A stretch of 64,000 bases of DNA from Lineus longissimus (GCF_910592395.1 NC_088318.1:14570349-14634348), one strand, 5' to 3'. Counted from the stretch's first letter, positions 23,226 to 35,632 are shown. Program-made: numbers and translations. Notes: generated by a model not told the origin, from the sequence alone.

Positions 23226-26200
23226 AATGACATGCCGTTTAAATAATGCCTTAAATGTATTTCTTGTCGATGAAATCTGATTTGAAAAGCAGGCAATTGG
23301 GCGTGTACGTGTTGCCTCTAATCTTACAAGTTCCATTTTTGTTTTCCAGTGAACAGTGACTGATACCAGCAATTCATGGAATGGTCCATTGATCGAGATA
23401 TGCCAATACTATACATCATCTTTGGTTATTGGACTTCCTAATTTCTTTCATTAATTTTATCGAAAATCTTAATGCAGTTTTAAACGGTCATGGATTGTTG
23501 TGGCGTGCCTCAGCCATCTGAATAAGGCATGGTTGTGCTGAATTGATATGAATAAACACAGAAATTGCCCCCGTATGAAATCCAGGTTAACCTAACCTTG
23601 TCACTGATTCAGTCCTTAATTCTTTAAAAAATCTGCCACAATACTGAAATTTACTGAAAGTTAATTTGTAATGTTGAAACTAATAAGCCAGAAACGGCTG
23701 TCACACCAACATGAAACATGCGTCGTGAAAGGGATCAATTTTAAGCTAGAGACAAGGGCTTCGGGTGCATACAAATAACGGTCCAAGTGCTTCTTTGCCT
23801 GAATGTAATAAAAACAAATTACAAAGTATCATACTGAAATCCAAGTATAAACAAATATGTAGAAAATTCTCGGAAATTGTCAATAAACTGTGGGAGGAAA
23901 TCAGATACATGGATAAGGAGCTACATTGTCTGAGAGAATCGCCCACATTGAGTGAGCATATGACTGGGATAAATTCCCAGACCCTTGGATGAGCTGCTTT
24001 GTGCAGGCACCGTAGAATCCTTGTTTAATTGTAATCAGGGCCGAGTATTGACTCACAACATTATTAACTGAATAGATAATAATCTCAGCAACACTGTGTG
24101 GGAGGACATCAGAGCCACGGAGGACTCGAAGAAACTTACATTGCCTTCCAAGAGAATCGTCCAGATGAAGTTGATCGAGCAATAATGGCAATGCCCTTCA
24201 CCCACAGATTACCAAGCTTGAGTTGAGAACGTACATTACTTAGCCAGGCTTCCATCTCATCCTGGCTACTAATGGAAATAGGGAGTAAACAATGAAAGAG
24301 TAATATCACCCCCCCCCCCCCCCCCCCAGACTACATCAAATGGAGCCTATATGACAAAAGAGCTGTTCTGAGCTGCGAGTGCATTGCTCAGCCAAGCATC
24401 AGGCAATCTGAGCATCTAATGAACAGTATTTGTACTAAACAATAACCATCTTTATTCCCATATCCTCCCAGCCAAACGTCTATCACCAACAACAAGATTT
24501 TTCTGCCACCCTCACACATAACTGCTTGGCCCTCCGATGGTTCGCCAAAAAATGGATGAAGCATGGTTTGGATATAGTTCTTTTCTTTCTCGATCCACAT
24601 CCACTATCCTAGCACCCGTTACCAATAGCGCGATTCCTCTGCCTGAGTTCTCCTCACTAAAATCCATTGCTTGCTGGCATGGCAACAGAGAGGTTATGTG
24701 ACTCACTAGGCATCGATCGTGATGTATAGATTGATTTCTAATATATCGCGGAAACGACATGCTTTGTCAACATACGTAAACATACCCTAATGCAGTCATG
24801 GTAAGCACTCTCATCTTGAGATTTTGGGGCTGGGCTCGGGTGAGGATCTTAGAAGACAATGATATACAGATCCAGGGCAGACATGTAAGAATTGGATGAA
24901 TTTAAATCACGATTAATCGGAGGATCCATATAATAAACAATGAACACGGCGCTGACTGAAGAGGAATTTGATAAGGCGGAACAAGGCTCCCAAAGGAATG
25001 AGGTGGATTCAATGATCTTCTGCTTTTAATTATCGGTTGAGAGGAATTCAAAGAAGGCCCAAGGGACTGCTGAAATGACGCAACCAGCGATGTGAAAATA
25101 GAAGCGAACTGATAAGGTGAAGGTGCCATTCATATGCACTCCCGATCAGGAGCGTGGAATTTAGCTTTTACTTCTCACTAGAAGACGAAGCATCATTGTA
25201 TATTCTGTAAAACCTACATGTATATGGCCCTCTGGACGTGTCATCAGCTTCTGATTAGGGTATTCATGTGCCGGGTATTCTAAGTGTCGACAGGAAGATG
25301 AAGGAAATTTGAAATCATCGCCTTAATTGTTTGATTACCGGTAGTGATGTCTACCATTTTGCTATGACGAAGGCAATGGTCGCCATTGGCATTAGGTTGA
25401 TTATTAACCCTTTCTTATCAATGGATGCTTTGTAGGTACAACAGTGCAGACGTGGAACCTATTGTCAGCATCTTGCACTTTCTGAGGTTATGCTAACGGG
25501 GAACTCTAGAATTCAGAGGAGGGGGGCCCGAGCCATAAAAACGTGTCCTCAAGTATGCATTGTGGTTGTGGTAATCATGAATTCATACATTCCATTGCAA
25601 GCCAAGTTGTATATTTTCGTGGCCACGGCGCCATGAATCATTTGCATGATCGTGCTTGGTATCTCCTCCATCAAACTATTGGCAGTTATGTCTGCGGCGG
25701 ATCTCCCTCAGCGATAATGAATGCTAAGCCTGGCCTATGTTGGCAAGGCTCGCAATCACTTTGATAAAATTCTGTCTGAATTATGAATATGGATATGTTA
25801 TAGCAACAGGCAAAGCAGGTTTTTGACAATAAAGGGGGAGTCACAGGAATTACTGACGGTAGGGGCTGATGAGGACAATTTCCAGAAGATTCTTATGATG
25901 ACAAAGCCCCTTCTAATACCAGGGTACGAGCTCAATATCTATCTGGAGCCACATCAGTGAAAATAAAGCCGACTGATACAAATTCACTCTTTTAAGAGTA
26001 CAAAGCCAACTATAACAAGATATTGAGATTCGATTGTAGCCATGGGAGACCATTTCTCAGCCAAGAAATGATCCTATTTGGATCAATTCTATACGTCAGA
26101 CAGCAACAAAGCCCCTCGATCAGATGATGGAAATCGATGAAAAAGCCAACTTGAAAATAGAGAAAGTTACAAGACAAATACAAGACAGTGCAGAGTTTTG

Positions 26201-27601
26201 CAACTGCCACTTTTGGTCGTCAAAGCCATTTTAGAAAAACAATCATCTGGCTTGGAGCCAATGGCAATTTGACAACTATGGAGTAGTTTTATATCTAAGT
26301 GTTCATCAAAATTGCTTTGTCGAAGTCTATATTCAATAAATGACATGTCTCGAATCCAAATTTCAATGAACAAACCTGGCCTCATATTCTGTAAGCACTC
26401 TCTGCCATCCTTACTGAAACCTGTGGTAGAGTATATATGGTTGACCAAAGCACAAGCCCTAATCAGTCCACAACTCCAACGAGCATACTATGGTGTCATC
26501 TCTCAGCTGCCTAATTCGGTGATATCAAGACTTTCATGCTGATGGCAGCCACTGATACAGAAATAGACATTGATGCTAATGGAGCAGGCTTATTACCAGA
26601 CAGTTCATTAGCACCACATAACCACATAGTCACGTTTTTCCCACTTTTTTGCTCTCCCGGATAGAATGAATCAAACCAGTAGGCTGATGGTCACAGTTTA
26701 TTATCAGATACCCATTAGCAACCCAGCCACCCTCACAGACAACCAGAGAGACTCTTTTTCTCCAAAAGCCCCAGGCTGTCATGGGATGATAACTGCAATT
26801 GAGGTAGTGGCAGTGACTCCATTGTCACATCAAACGATCACTTGAGATCAGAGAGGTCATAAACAGGTGCTGTGTTGTCTAGATGAAGTATCATCAGTCA
26901 TCAGTCATCAGTTGCCTAAACATGTTTGTAACCCAAATGCACCCAACTGACATGTGCCAGATATCTTACCCCAGAGGGCACCTTCATTCGTATCTTGCTC
27001 ACCAGGACAAAACTCCAGTTGCCCTGGCCTGTTGCATTTGGTTCTCTGTAAAAGAACTACCGACCAATGCAGGTTAAATGAGACACAATTTACTTTCATG
27101 CACGATATGATAGAGTAGCACTCCAATCTCCATTTTGATAAATTATAGAAAGCCTGGCATACGCACGTCATCAAGAATATCAGGCTGGCACATTCCCTCA
27201 GTCTTTGCTTGCCTGGTTTCCTCGATGGGAGATTTAGCAGATCAATATTCGGTAATGTCCAACTGCAGCCAAGTGAGATGGTGGTTCAGCACAGCTTGCC
27301 TTACAAGTCGTGGATAGGTGGTTTGGAGAAGAGCCAGCTGGTGTATATCCAGAAGAGCTCCAGGGCCCAAAAGTCCAATCCTAATTTCTGACAAAAATCT
27401 TTGATATCAAACCAGTTTGGTAAGCATCTTTTTTTGAATTTCACCAAGATCTTTTGAAATGTGAAGGCTGATGCCCCTTCTTTCTCAGTCCAGGATCAAT
27501 TCCTAGGGAAAGGCATGGTCTGGTGGATTTAGTAATGTTTGCTGCAGCTACACAAAGAATGGAAGTTAAAAGCAAAGCGCATTTCATTCATTAATCATAA
27601 A
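23226..27601. other. Gene-free stretch upstream of the KIAA0513 coding exons
   Basis: I see no coding exons with splice support. It is probably a 5' UTR intron or intergenic DNA. A run of 19 C residues lies at 24309-24327. Open frames here are short and look random. Confidence 0.45.
24309..24327 (+). repeat. Poly-C tract, 19 bases
   Basis: Uninterrupted run of C; homopolymers of this length are often misassembled or variable. Confidence 0.9.
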
Positions 27602-27602
27602 A

Positions 27603-27983
27603 TACAGCTCATCCTCGTGAATACCGGTATCGGGTGCCATTTTGAAGAGGCTTGGGGTGCCATATAATTATCGCATGTATTATAATTGGCTATTTATACT
27701 CTATGAACAGTGTTATTCAAATGTTGGTTGTATGCACAGGTCGTCACAGTCATTGGCTAAAGATCTGTAAGCCATACCAGTGGATATTTCTAATGTTTTG
27801 TTTAATAGTCCATGGCGGTATGGGAAGCGGGGCTTTGCAGATTGTGCATGACATGTCACAATAAAGGAAGGAACAGGGCCTACTTAGTCTTACTGGCACC
27901 CTTTTGTGGACCTCCGAAATTTATGGTCCTACTTTTATAGTACAGAAAGGATAGGCTACCGGTATACACGAGGACATCTCGTA
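27603..27983 (+). mobile_element. Near full-length inverted-repeat element (copy 7)
   Basis: Left end TACAGCTCATCCTCGTGAAT, right end TACACGAGGACATCTCGTA. All internal blocks are present with small deletions, for example the GAGGCCTCTTGGGG block shortened to GAGGCTTGGGG. Confidence 0.84.
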
Positions 27984-28126
27984 TATGGAGAAGTTTTGAA
28001 GAGCAGAGGATGCAGTTAGGTGGTTTGGCACGTCTGACTCCAGTCACGCAAACAGTAGAGGCTGGACATCATTTGTGTTTAATAGGTTTGCACAACATAA
28101 GACTTCAGCGGATATGGGGTTTGGAG

Positions 28127-28330
28127 ATGCGTGGCCACGGACTGGTGGTTCTGATCGTTTTTTCTTCCTTGCTTTCCTTCTTTAGTTTGATAAAATTTTC
28201 GATCAATACTTTTAACACTGATTCATACAGTACATTAGTGGCTTCCGGCAAGGCACAAGATATTCTGCAGAGTAACGACGACATACCTTCATTAAACATT
28301 CTATCCCCGTCTTATTCATGGTGGAGGTGA
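28127..28330 (+). other. Possible signal-anchor ORF, unsupported
   Basis: An ATG at 28127 opens MRGHGLVVLIVFSSLLSFFS, then a polar stretch ending in SYSWWR before TGA. It resembles the cytoplasmic tail and membrane anchor of a type II membrane protein. A weak donor (GGAG followed by GTGATT) lies near the end. No partner exon was found, so it may be chance. Confidence 0.2.
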
Positions 28331-28942
28331 TTTCTCTGGCTTCCCAAGACAAATGTCACCATTTGAATGACATGCACTGTGCCTTCTAAGCACTGATTTC
28401 AAAGGATTCTGCTGACAGTTTTCTCTTGCGAGAGTAGGAAGTGATGTTTCAAACAAACAGGCAAATACATGACAAAAGAATGCATACCTATTATGAATGG
28501 AGGTCATGCTTATAGATTCTTAGTCTTTATTTCTTGTTGATGATGTCCGTGCAAACTAAAAAGGAAGTTATAAAAAGCAGAAATGTACCTCTGGGCATTC
28601 AAATTTGGAATCAAAATTACCCCCAAGCAAGAAAATCAGACAAAGACATGCCCTATGAGGGCCATCCTGACTCAGTGACTGAGAGGGCTTAGTTTCTATT
28701 GAGGACATTGGCCTCATCTCCCTCCTCCTCATCCGCATGATTCCCATCTTATGATGGCTACAGCCCGGTGACCGAACCTTCTCTAAATGTCAAAAGGTGA
28801 TTAGTCTGACGTTTCAGCTCGGATGACATTTAATCTGTAGTATCAACTAGCTGTCCAAACGAGCAAGCTGTCAGTTTCAACCATGGATTCTTATGATTTT
28901 CGAAAAAGCTTTATTTTTAAACACTGTCATGGCAGCTGCAAT

Positions 28943-29280
28943 GGCGTGAGTAGTATCTAGGCTACTGCAGGCTACAATTGACCTACTTAGTATGCTAATG
29001 AGCGGTCTCAGTAGCTAATTAGGGCTATCCTTGAGTTCCAAGTACCTTGACCTTGAGGTGAAGGAAAGATAGGTCTATAACCTTGACTAAGAATGTGTCA
29101 GAACGTTATTTTGGGTTTTGTCCTTGAAATGAATCATCCCTATACCCCTCAGTTTGACCTAATTACATGGTACTGACATGTGCCCTTGATGTCCAATGCC
29201 CTTGACTTGAAAAGGTTACTAGGTCAATGATAAACAGGTCAATTGTAGCCTGAAGTAGCCCAGATACTACTTGCGTGGGC
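28943..29280. mobile_element. Foldback element with arms of about 42 bp
   Basis: The left arm (28943-28984) contains GTAGTATCTAGGCTACTGCA then GGCTACAATTGACCT. The right arm (29236-29280) is its inverted near-copy, AGGTCAATTGTAGCCTGAAG then TAGCCCAGATACTACTTGCG. The interior of about 250 bp has repeated CCTTGAC motifs. No transposase is encoded. Confidence 0.65.
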
Positions 29281-30016
29281 GTAATGCCTGTAAAAAATCT
29301 CGCCATAAGCAAAAGTAATGAATATGAACAGAGAAAGATCAATAACGAGCTGTGGCGGATGGGAACATGATCGCAGCAGACGCTTAGCCAGTAAGACATC
29401 ATTAGAAATATCCAATAATTTCCCCACAAGTAAAGACTATACAATATCAATGAAAAGTTACCACAATGGCAGAAAGTGATCAGAAGTCAAACTGTCGGTG
29501 TCGGAGGCCATCTTTAATTTTTCGTCAATTAGTCAAACATACGGAAAGGAAAGTCATGTTCATACAAAGAGCTTGAGGGTGGATTCATTAAGAGCTGTGT
29601 AGATCACGTGCTGCCAAGACGCAACTGACATCCACAGCAAAAGGGCTATACTATGCCTAAATCGATTACATTTGCCTCCGTGAATGCCAAGCTAATTGTT
29701 GTGTTTGTAAGCTGATGAATGAATGAGAATAACTGTTACTTAGAGATTGCACAATGGACTGACAATAGCCAATTGATCAGAACACTGAAGACAATCCATC
29801 AGAATTGTAGAATTGTAGCCTCAATGATGATACACTCGGATATAAACACCTACAAGAACAGGAATGAATGGAGCATTGAGGCGATCTTTAATCCATTGTT
29901 ACAAAAAATATCATTGAAATAAAAGGAACATGTCATACGAATCATAGAGAGGGTGCAAAATAGACCGGTTTCTTATTTGCCAGAGGCATGACACCATTAT
30001 CAGCATCAGAAAGGCT
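29281..30016. other. Gene-free DNA
   Basis: No supported ORF, splice structure or repeat was recognised. Confidence 0.4.
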
Positions 30017-30594
30017 TGCACTCTAAAAACAAGGGTGCTTCAGCCTGATATAGCACCCTAAGATGCTACAATGGCACACTTTGGGGTGCTATGAGAAGAA
30101 GGGTGCCATGAAACAAAGTTTGAAGTCCCAACGCTTATGTGTTGCTCCACTCATTTATCACCGTCTGGCCTTCAAGTTAGCCAGATGAAATAAGTCAAGA
30201 TATTTCAAACTGCAATCTTGAGAAGTTTCTATTGCACCCTAGGGTGCCCTGTTGGAAGCGAATACTGCGCATCCTACTTGGGTGCTATATAGGGTGCTAG
30301 TACCACCCACAGGGCACCCTAGCATAAGGTTGCCATAGAAATCTTTCTTTAGGGATGCACTTGCAGTACGAATTACCTTGACTTATTTCTTCTGGCTAAC
30401 TGATGAATGGGTGTAGCAATATCCAAGCACTGGAACCTCATTTTACCACGAGTCATTCAATTTTGTTTCATAGCACCCCATGTCGAATTGAGGTAGCATA
30501 GGGGTGTCATGGTGGCACATAAGGGTGCCACAGTGGCACTTAGGGTGCTCTGTAATTCATAGCACCTTTTTGGCAACCCTAGTTTTAGAGTGCA
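30017..30594. mobile_element. Large foldback element rich in GGGTGC(T/C) motifs
   Basis: The ends are inverted repeats: TGCACTCTAAAAACAAGGGT on the left and the complement of ACCCTAGTTTTAGAGTGCA on the right. Complementarity continues inward. CCAGATGAAATAAGTCAAG near 30180 matches the complement of CTTGACTTATTTCTTCTGG near 30377, so most of the 578 bp can fold into one long hairpin. GGGTGC or GCACCC recurs many times in both arms. No coding capacity. Confidence 0.75.
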
Positions 30595-32489
30595 TGCTGG
30601 TATGTATTTTAGTCATGACAGAATAAAAGGAAGGGAATCGAGAGGCAGAAAACAGGATGTTTGATCAGATCCAGGATGGTTACCTGATACTTGTGAGATG
30701 CTGTAGAAGAAAAGCGAGGACATTGTTGTGACATTGTTGGGACCAGTCATGATAGTTTGCTTTAGCAGGTCTTTATTGTGACTCACAATTTAATGAATAG
30801 AAGATTGTCCGCAAATAGATGCCATTATTGCGACATGATGATTGGTTATTATCTCTGCTCACCATTAAAATGATGAACCTATTATTATCACTGCAAATGT
30901 TTTTCTAATGTTCAATATCATTTATGACAATGAATTGACTGTAATTCTGACATTTACAGTAACAAAACATATAGAGCATCAAATCTTTATAAGTCCGCAC
31001 GTCATTTACCATTGGAAAAACCACCAAAATGACACAAGGATAAACAAGCATTATATTTTTAGCAGTTTTGCGTAAGAGGGTCAAAATGCTATCACTTAAA
31101 ATGATGCAAACGTAAATGAAAAGCTGTTCTCAATGGGAAGTCCATCGGTTTGCAAAATTTAGTGAATCTCCAAAGCATATAATTTGCGAAAATTAAGGGC
31201 AGATATTTGAGTTTACAAAATTCATCATCTCCATTTGACACCATCACTGACCAAAATAAGTCCATCCTATAACCAACAAGGAAAAAAGTACATATCAATT
31301 ATTAACATAGCTATCTATGCTATACACATAGCAGATATAGCATTTTCTACGTGAGACACAATTATGAGTAAGCGACAACAGTTTCGTACAAAAATACGAC
31401 AACCACCCACCTTATTTGAAAAACCACATTTCCATGTTATCAGTTTCATCCAAATGAGGAAACGGATCGAATAAGAATATCTGCGAGTGTACAGATCCGC
31501 ACTGTCGGCACGAAATGTCAAAGGCAAGTATAGATGACGTGCTATGGCTAGCACAGATTCCCCAACATGGCCGGCTATGCTAGCTATTGATCCGTCCCCG
31601 CTAGCTACTTGAATATGCGTGCGCTGCTGATCAATACGGGAACATGGGCTGCTGCACAAGATAAAACTATATACGCAAGATTATAGAATATCGATTCCGC
31701 TGTTCACTGTTCACGCCCACCCATATATGGTTCCGGTGACTTCTTTTTATGGATTTAAAAGGACAATAAGCCACTGTTGTGGGCAAATGTTAAAGGGATT
31801 ACACTAACATGTCATCAGAGATGCTGAAACAGTTTATAGGGACTGAATGAAATGTTCAATAAACCAAGCTTACAATCATGGTACGTTTCAAATGTTGATA
31901 GGGCATGGATAGGGCCTACTTGAAAAATGAAAGAATATTGGTTGAGTGGGAAGATTACCAACCTCGGAGATTAAATGCAACAAAAAAATTGTCCACGGAC
32001 CGGACACTCTATCCTGGGACAGATTTTTCTTTCCACACTGGCAGTTACTGTGGGAAATACATTGTAGGAACCACGTGCGTTGTCATGGCATAACACACAC
32101 CGTTAACTACCGAATCAAAACTGACCGAACTCACCGTTCTGACGAAACGTCAGATGCTGAAAGAGAACCCTCCTAAAGTTACCTGTTGGTTTTGACTAGT
32201 CGGAGAGTCTTCTTGCCAAAGGAAGGCCACAAATTACTTCAGAATTTGGTAATTAATGGAGATAAATTGTCGGAGAACGCGCCCGGCCGAAAACAAATTT
32301 GAGCAGGAACCCGTTGAGGTTGTCGCTGATCCATGTGTGATTGCCACCTGAAACTCCATCTATCAGTTTGAGCAGACGACAGCAGGAATTGAAATGATAT
32401 ACATGTATCAATACCGGAAGACGAAGGAGTATGATTTTGGGAGTAGTTCCCATTATATTACATGGCGAGATGTGCTTGCTAGGCCAAGA
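30595..32489. other. Gene-free DNA, possibly with a distal promoter near 31.6 kb
   Basis: No supported gene. A CpG-richer patch at about 31440-31640 stands out from the AT-rich surroundings and could be a promoter or first non-coding exon of the minus-strand KIAA0513 orthologue. This is speculation from composition only. Confidence 0.3.
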
Positions 32490-32722
32490 TACAGGTCGTC
32501 CTCGTGAATATCGGTATCGGGTGCCATTTCGAAGAGGCCTCTTGGGGTGCCATATATTGCATGTATTATAATTGGTTATTTATACTCCATGAACAGTGTT
32601 ATTTAAATGTTATTGTATGCACAGGTCGTCACAGTCAATGGCTAAAGATATGTAAGCCACGCCAGCGGGTATTTCTGATGTTTTGTTAGTCAATGTTCCA
32701 GGGCGATATGGGAAGCGGCGCA
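32490..32722 (+). mobile_element. Left part of the inverted-repeat element (copy 8)
   Basis: It starts TACAGGTCGTCCTCGTGAAT and follows the family through GTTTTGTTAGTCAATGTTCC to GGGCGATATGGGAAGCGGCG, then stops. The right end is absent. This is the last copy of the family in the window. Confidence 0.84.
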
Positions 32723-32924
32723 AGATAATATCGTTGGAATAGTTTAGGAATCCAGCCAAAAACGAATTAGGATAAAAAATACACCTTGACCACCAAGCTT
32801 ATTGCATCTTATCAAGATTTATACCCCGACTATGTTTAAAGAGAGTATAGGCCATGAGGTTCAGGATGAAAAATATCAATCGAAACTTTTTGTGCACCCG
32901 CCAGATTTTCGGGAGGCAGAGCGC

Positions 32925-33062
32925 TGCATGCAGTGGGGCCAATCACGTCACGCAACAAACGTCACCGTCCTCGCGCCAATCGATGCAAAAGCCTACATGG
33001 CCTGCGTTCATTTCGTCTCACTCCTGATTAGATTATTGCCTATCATCAGCCTGCGTTAATCG
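32925..33062 (+). promoter_or_regulatory. Probable promoter and 5' UTR exon of the 33505 gene
   Basis: GGCCAATCACGTCA at 32937-32950 holds a CCAAT box next to a CRE-like CGTCA. A second CCAAT lies at 32976-32980. The stretch is rich in CpG. At 33061-33062 the sequence CG is followed by GTAAGT, a strong donor, and a matching acceptor ends at 33501. The transcription start is not visible. Confidence 0.55.
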
Positions 33063-33504
33063 GTAAGTACCAACTTTTTGGTTATTTTGATAAAAACGGT
33101 TAATACCTGAGACGGCTAATACATGAGAGCCTTGAAGTGATATTCAATGATTTTACCCAGAAGATATTTGTATTTTGAATTTGATTGATGGTAAGAAGAA
33201 GTCAAATTCAAAGAATAGAAGTCGCAAGGGAGGACTCAAAACCAGGGTCTATTCACCTCTGAACAGATGATCTAAGATTCTAACTGCGACTTGACTGGCG
33301 TCAAGGCCAATGGTCACCACACAGTCGGAGAAGTATGACTGAACTAAGACCGCAACCCAGGTTGTCCTCCCGGTCCTTGGGGAGTTGTGACGGCCTCTGG
33401 CTGTGTCTGCAGCATGTTATTTTGTATGTCTTCGTAACCTGTACCCTGCTATTATGGCATGACACACTGAAGTTAATGCAATGATTTCAACATAATTTTA
33501 GACA

Positions 33505-35034
33505 ATGGAAAGACAGTCAGAAGTCAGCAATGTTTCCAAGAGGAGCGGACAAGAAGATCTGACTGATCCGCTGAAACTGAGAGATGAGTTTGGAAGGACT
33601 TTCGAAGATGTCGTAGAAAGCGACAGCAAGAAGTACTTGAAAGAGGTGCTTATCCTCGGCGCAGCTGACTTCGAGCATGGGGCTTGGGAGTACCACCGGA
33701 ATGCTGAGAATAACAGCGAAGATTTCGCTGAAATGAAGAAGAACATTTCGAACGCTTCAGGAGAGAACACCGCGGTGGACAGTTTTGGCGACACGCTCGG
33801 AGCAGGTTCCGAATGTATGAAACTAAGATACACTCACAGGTTCGAAATTGGTGACACTGAAGAGACAAAGCGGTGTATCTCTGGAGAGTTATTGTTTGGG
33901 GGAGATCTTGACGGCGCTGCTAGGTTGGAGGACACACTGCCTGAGGATCAAATTGAATCTGGCTTGTGGTTGAGCCCGGGAGAAGGGGACGAAAAAGAGA
34001 ATGTGAGACGTTTGTCCTGGGGTGCCCGCATGATGGGTGTGAAGAAGGGCGGTGGTTCAGAAAGTAATGAGACGACGGAAAAATGGGACGAAGGGGTACA
34101 AAGTGAGGCGAAAGTCAAAGTTGTGAAAGATGTAAAAGTTGAAGTTGAGCTTGCAACATCTCCGCCTGGTATGCCAGATTACATCATGGCAAATGAGGCC
34201 GGAGGCATCGGCGAACGGAACATCAGGTTGGTCCGGGCGAAACGAGGCGTGAAAGGAGTGTGCGATTCGGTGCAAAAAGGAGACGGATTCTCCTCAGTTG
34301 TGGAGCTAGGTATCAATGAAACCAGACAGAGATTGATCCAGAAATTGACCCAGGATGTCGAACTGCTTGAAACAGAGATAAAAGAGAATGCCAGGCGTCG
34401 GAATGCAGGAGAACGGAAATGGTTGGATTATGTCCATTTGAAATTGAAGGATTTGGAAGTGATGAGATTAAAGAGGTTGGCTGAGGAGGAGAAATGTGCA
34501 GAGGCAGCAAAGAATCGGCAATGGCTGTCAGATGAAACGACCTTTAGAACTGGCAAGGTCAATTTGGAACAGCGCAAGTGGAACAAATATGTCGAGAAAG
34601 AATTAGATCATATTGTTATAAAACAACCGAAAGATGATGTTACTGTGACTGAGGTGCAAAAGAAAGTAGATGAAGAGCAAGTAGATGAAGAAACTGGCGA
34701 GATGCACTCTGGTACGACAGGTGAAGACGCGCATACGTCACCACCAGATGCGCAGACGTCGGGAACACATGGGCAAAAGACATGCCCAATGTTAGGTATT
34801 TCGAAAGAGAACATAAAGAAGAAGGCGTCGGGACAGGACGTTTCATCAGACGCACTTTACTTTTTGGAAGACGCACAACATCCGGTATCTACAGGCGATG
34901 ATACCGGACGACTCAGAATTACTGGAACGCCGATTTTACAAAGTACTGCCCATGAAACAGATAATGAGGTTAGAACTCCAGGTGTAGGACGAACGCCAGG
35001 GCAGGAGAAGAAAAGGGTCACCTTTTCGTTGTAG
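33505..35034 (+). CDS. Unrecognised 509-residue protein, helical, with a C-terminal RVxF motif
   Basis: One open frame runs from ATG 33505 to TAG 35032-35034. The ATG lies three bases after an acceptor (CATAATTTTAG ends at 33501), so the gene has a 5' UTR intron and an intronless CDS. The protein is very acidic and charged. Residues 1-265 look disordered. About 269-375 are predicted helical or coiled-coil, with two related segments: ERKWLDYVHLKLKDL (303-317) and QRKWNKYVEKELDHI (356-370). The tail is low-complexity and ends KKRVTFSL. RVTF (504-507) fits the RVxF docking motif for protein phosphatase 1; that is motif-level inference. No signal peptide or membrane segment is seen. The family is not recognised. 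The long open frame, CpG-rich promoter and nearby poly(A) signal argue for a real gene. Confidence 0.82.
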   Translation: MERQSEVSNVSKRSGQEDLTDPLKLRDEFGRTFEDVVESDSKKYLKEVLILGAADFEHGAWEYHRNAENNSEDFAEMKKNISNASGENTAVDSFGDTLGAGSECMKLRYTHRFEIGDTEETKRCISGELLFGGDLDGAARLEDTLPEDQIESGLWLSPGEGDEKENVRRLSWGARMMGVKKGGGSESNETTEKWDEGVQSEAKVKVVKDVKVEVELATSPPGMPDYIMANEAGGIGERNIRLVRAKRGVKGVCDSVQKGDGFSSVVELGINETRQRLIQKLTQDVELLETEIKENARRRNAGERKWLDYVHLKLKDLEVMRLKRLAEEEKCAEAAKNRQWLSDETTFRTGKVNLEQRKWNKYVEKELDHIVIKQPKDDVTVTEVQKKVDEEQVDEETGEMHSGTTGEDAHTSPPDAQTSGTHGQKTCPMLGISKENIKKKASGQDVSSDALYFLEDAQHPVSTGDDTGRLRITGTPILQSTAHETDNEVRTPGVGRTPGQEKKRVTFSL

Positions 35035-35158
35035 TGGAGGAACAACAGAGGGCGCACAAAAAGTGAATACCATAGATAGATGATTGCAGAGCATGCGTCG
35101 GCTGCGACGTTGGGTCTGCATTACCGTCAGACGTCAATTCGAAGAGTACATATACAGC

Positions 35159-35164
35159 AATAAA
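35159..35164 (+). terminator. Poly(A) signal AATAAA of the 33505 gene
   Basis: AATAAA lies 125 bases after the stop codon, followed by a TTTGTACTT/TTTTCTTTTTG-rich stretch typical of downstream elements. Confidence 0.6.
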
Positions 35165-35632
35165 GATTAATTTTGTACTTAGTTTGATTTTCTTTTTGTT
35201 GAGCGATATTCTTCAGGACCAGCTAAACATGCTATGATGGCCCGAGCCGCTGCCAGGCTTTCATAGAATGAAAAAGCCCCCATAAAGCGCCCATCCCGTC
35301 AGTCCATACGCATAGAATCAGTTGTGACACAGTCAATTATCTAGTAATGATATCTCAACTTGCTAAAATTGTCTTAGCACGATCTTCTGGTTGTGACTTT
35401 GTCCTCCTTGGAACCAATTGGGTTTGAAGGTAAATTAGCTCTATCAATAAGCCATGGAATATCCCCTGTCCGACGATGTACAGTACATGATCACTTGTGT
35501 TAACGGAGAGCTTGTCTGGGGAGTGGACTCCCGGGGAGGTTCATGGCGTCTTCTTAATTTGATCTCCTCCACACTCCTTTTGTTAGTGCGAGGCACGAGT
35601 CCGGTCCACTGCATCCAGAGTGTAGAAAAAGG

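Noticed and set aside
23765-23992. 75-codon plus-strand ORF with a helical, Lys-rich translation
   Set aside because: No flanking splice sites, start context or homologue recognised.
33231-33310. tRNA-like fold in the 5' UTR intron of the 33505 gene (7-bp acceptor-like pairing GTCGCAG/TTGCGAC on minus)
   Set aside because: The ends pair well, but the T-arm stem does not pair and the A-box is absent, so it fails as a tRNA or a clear SINE.
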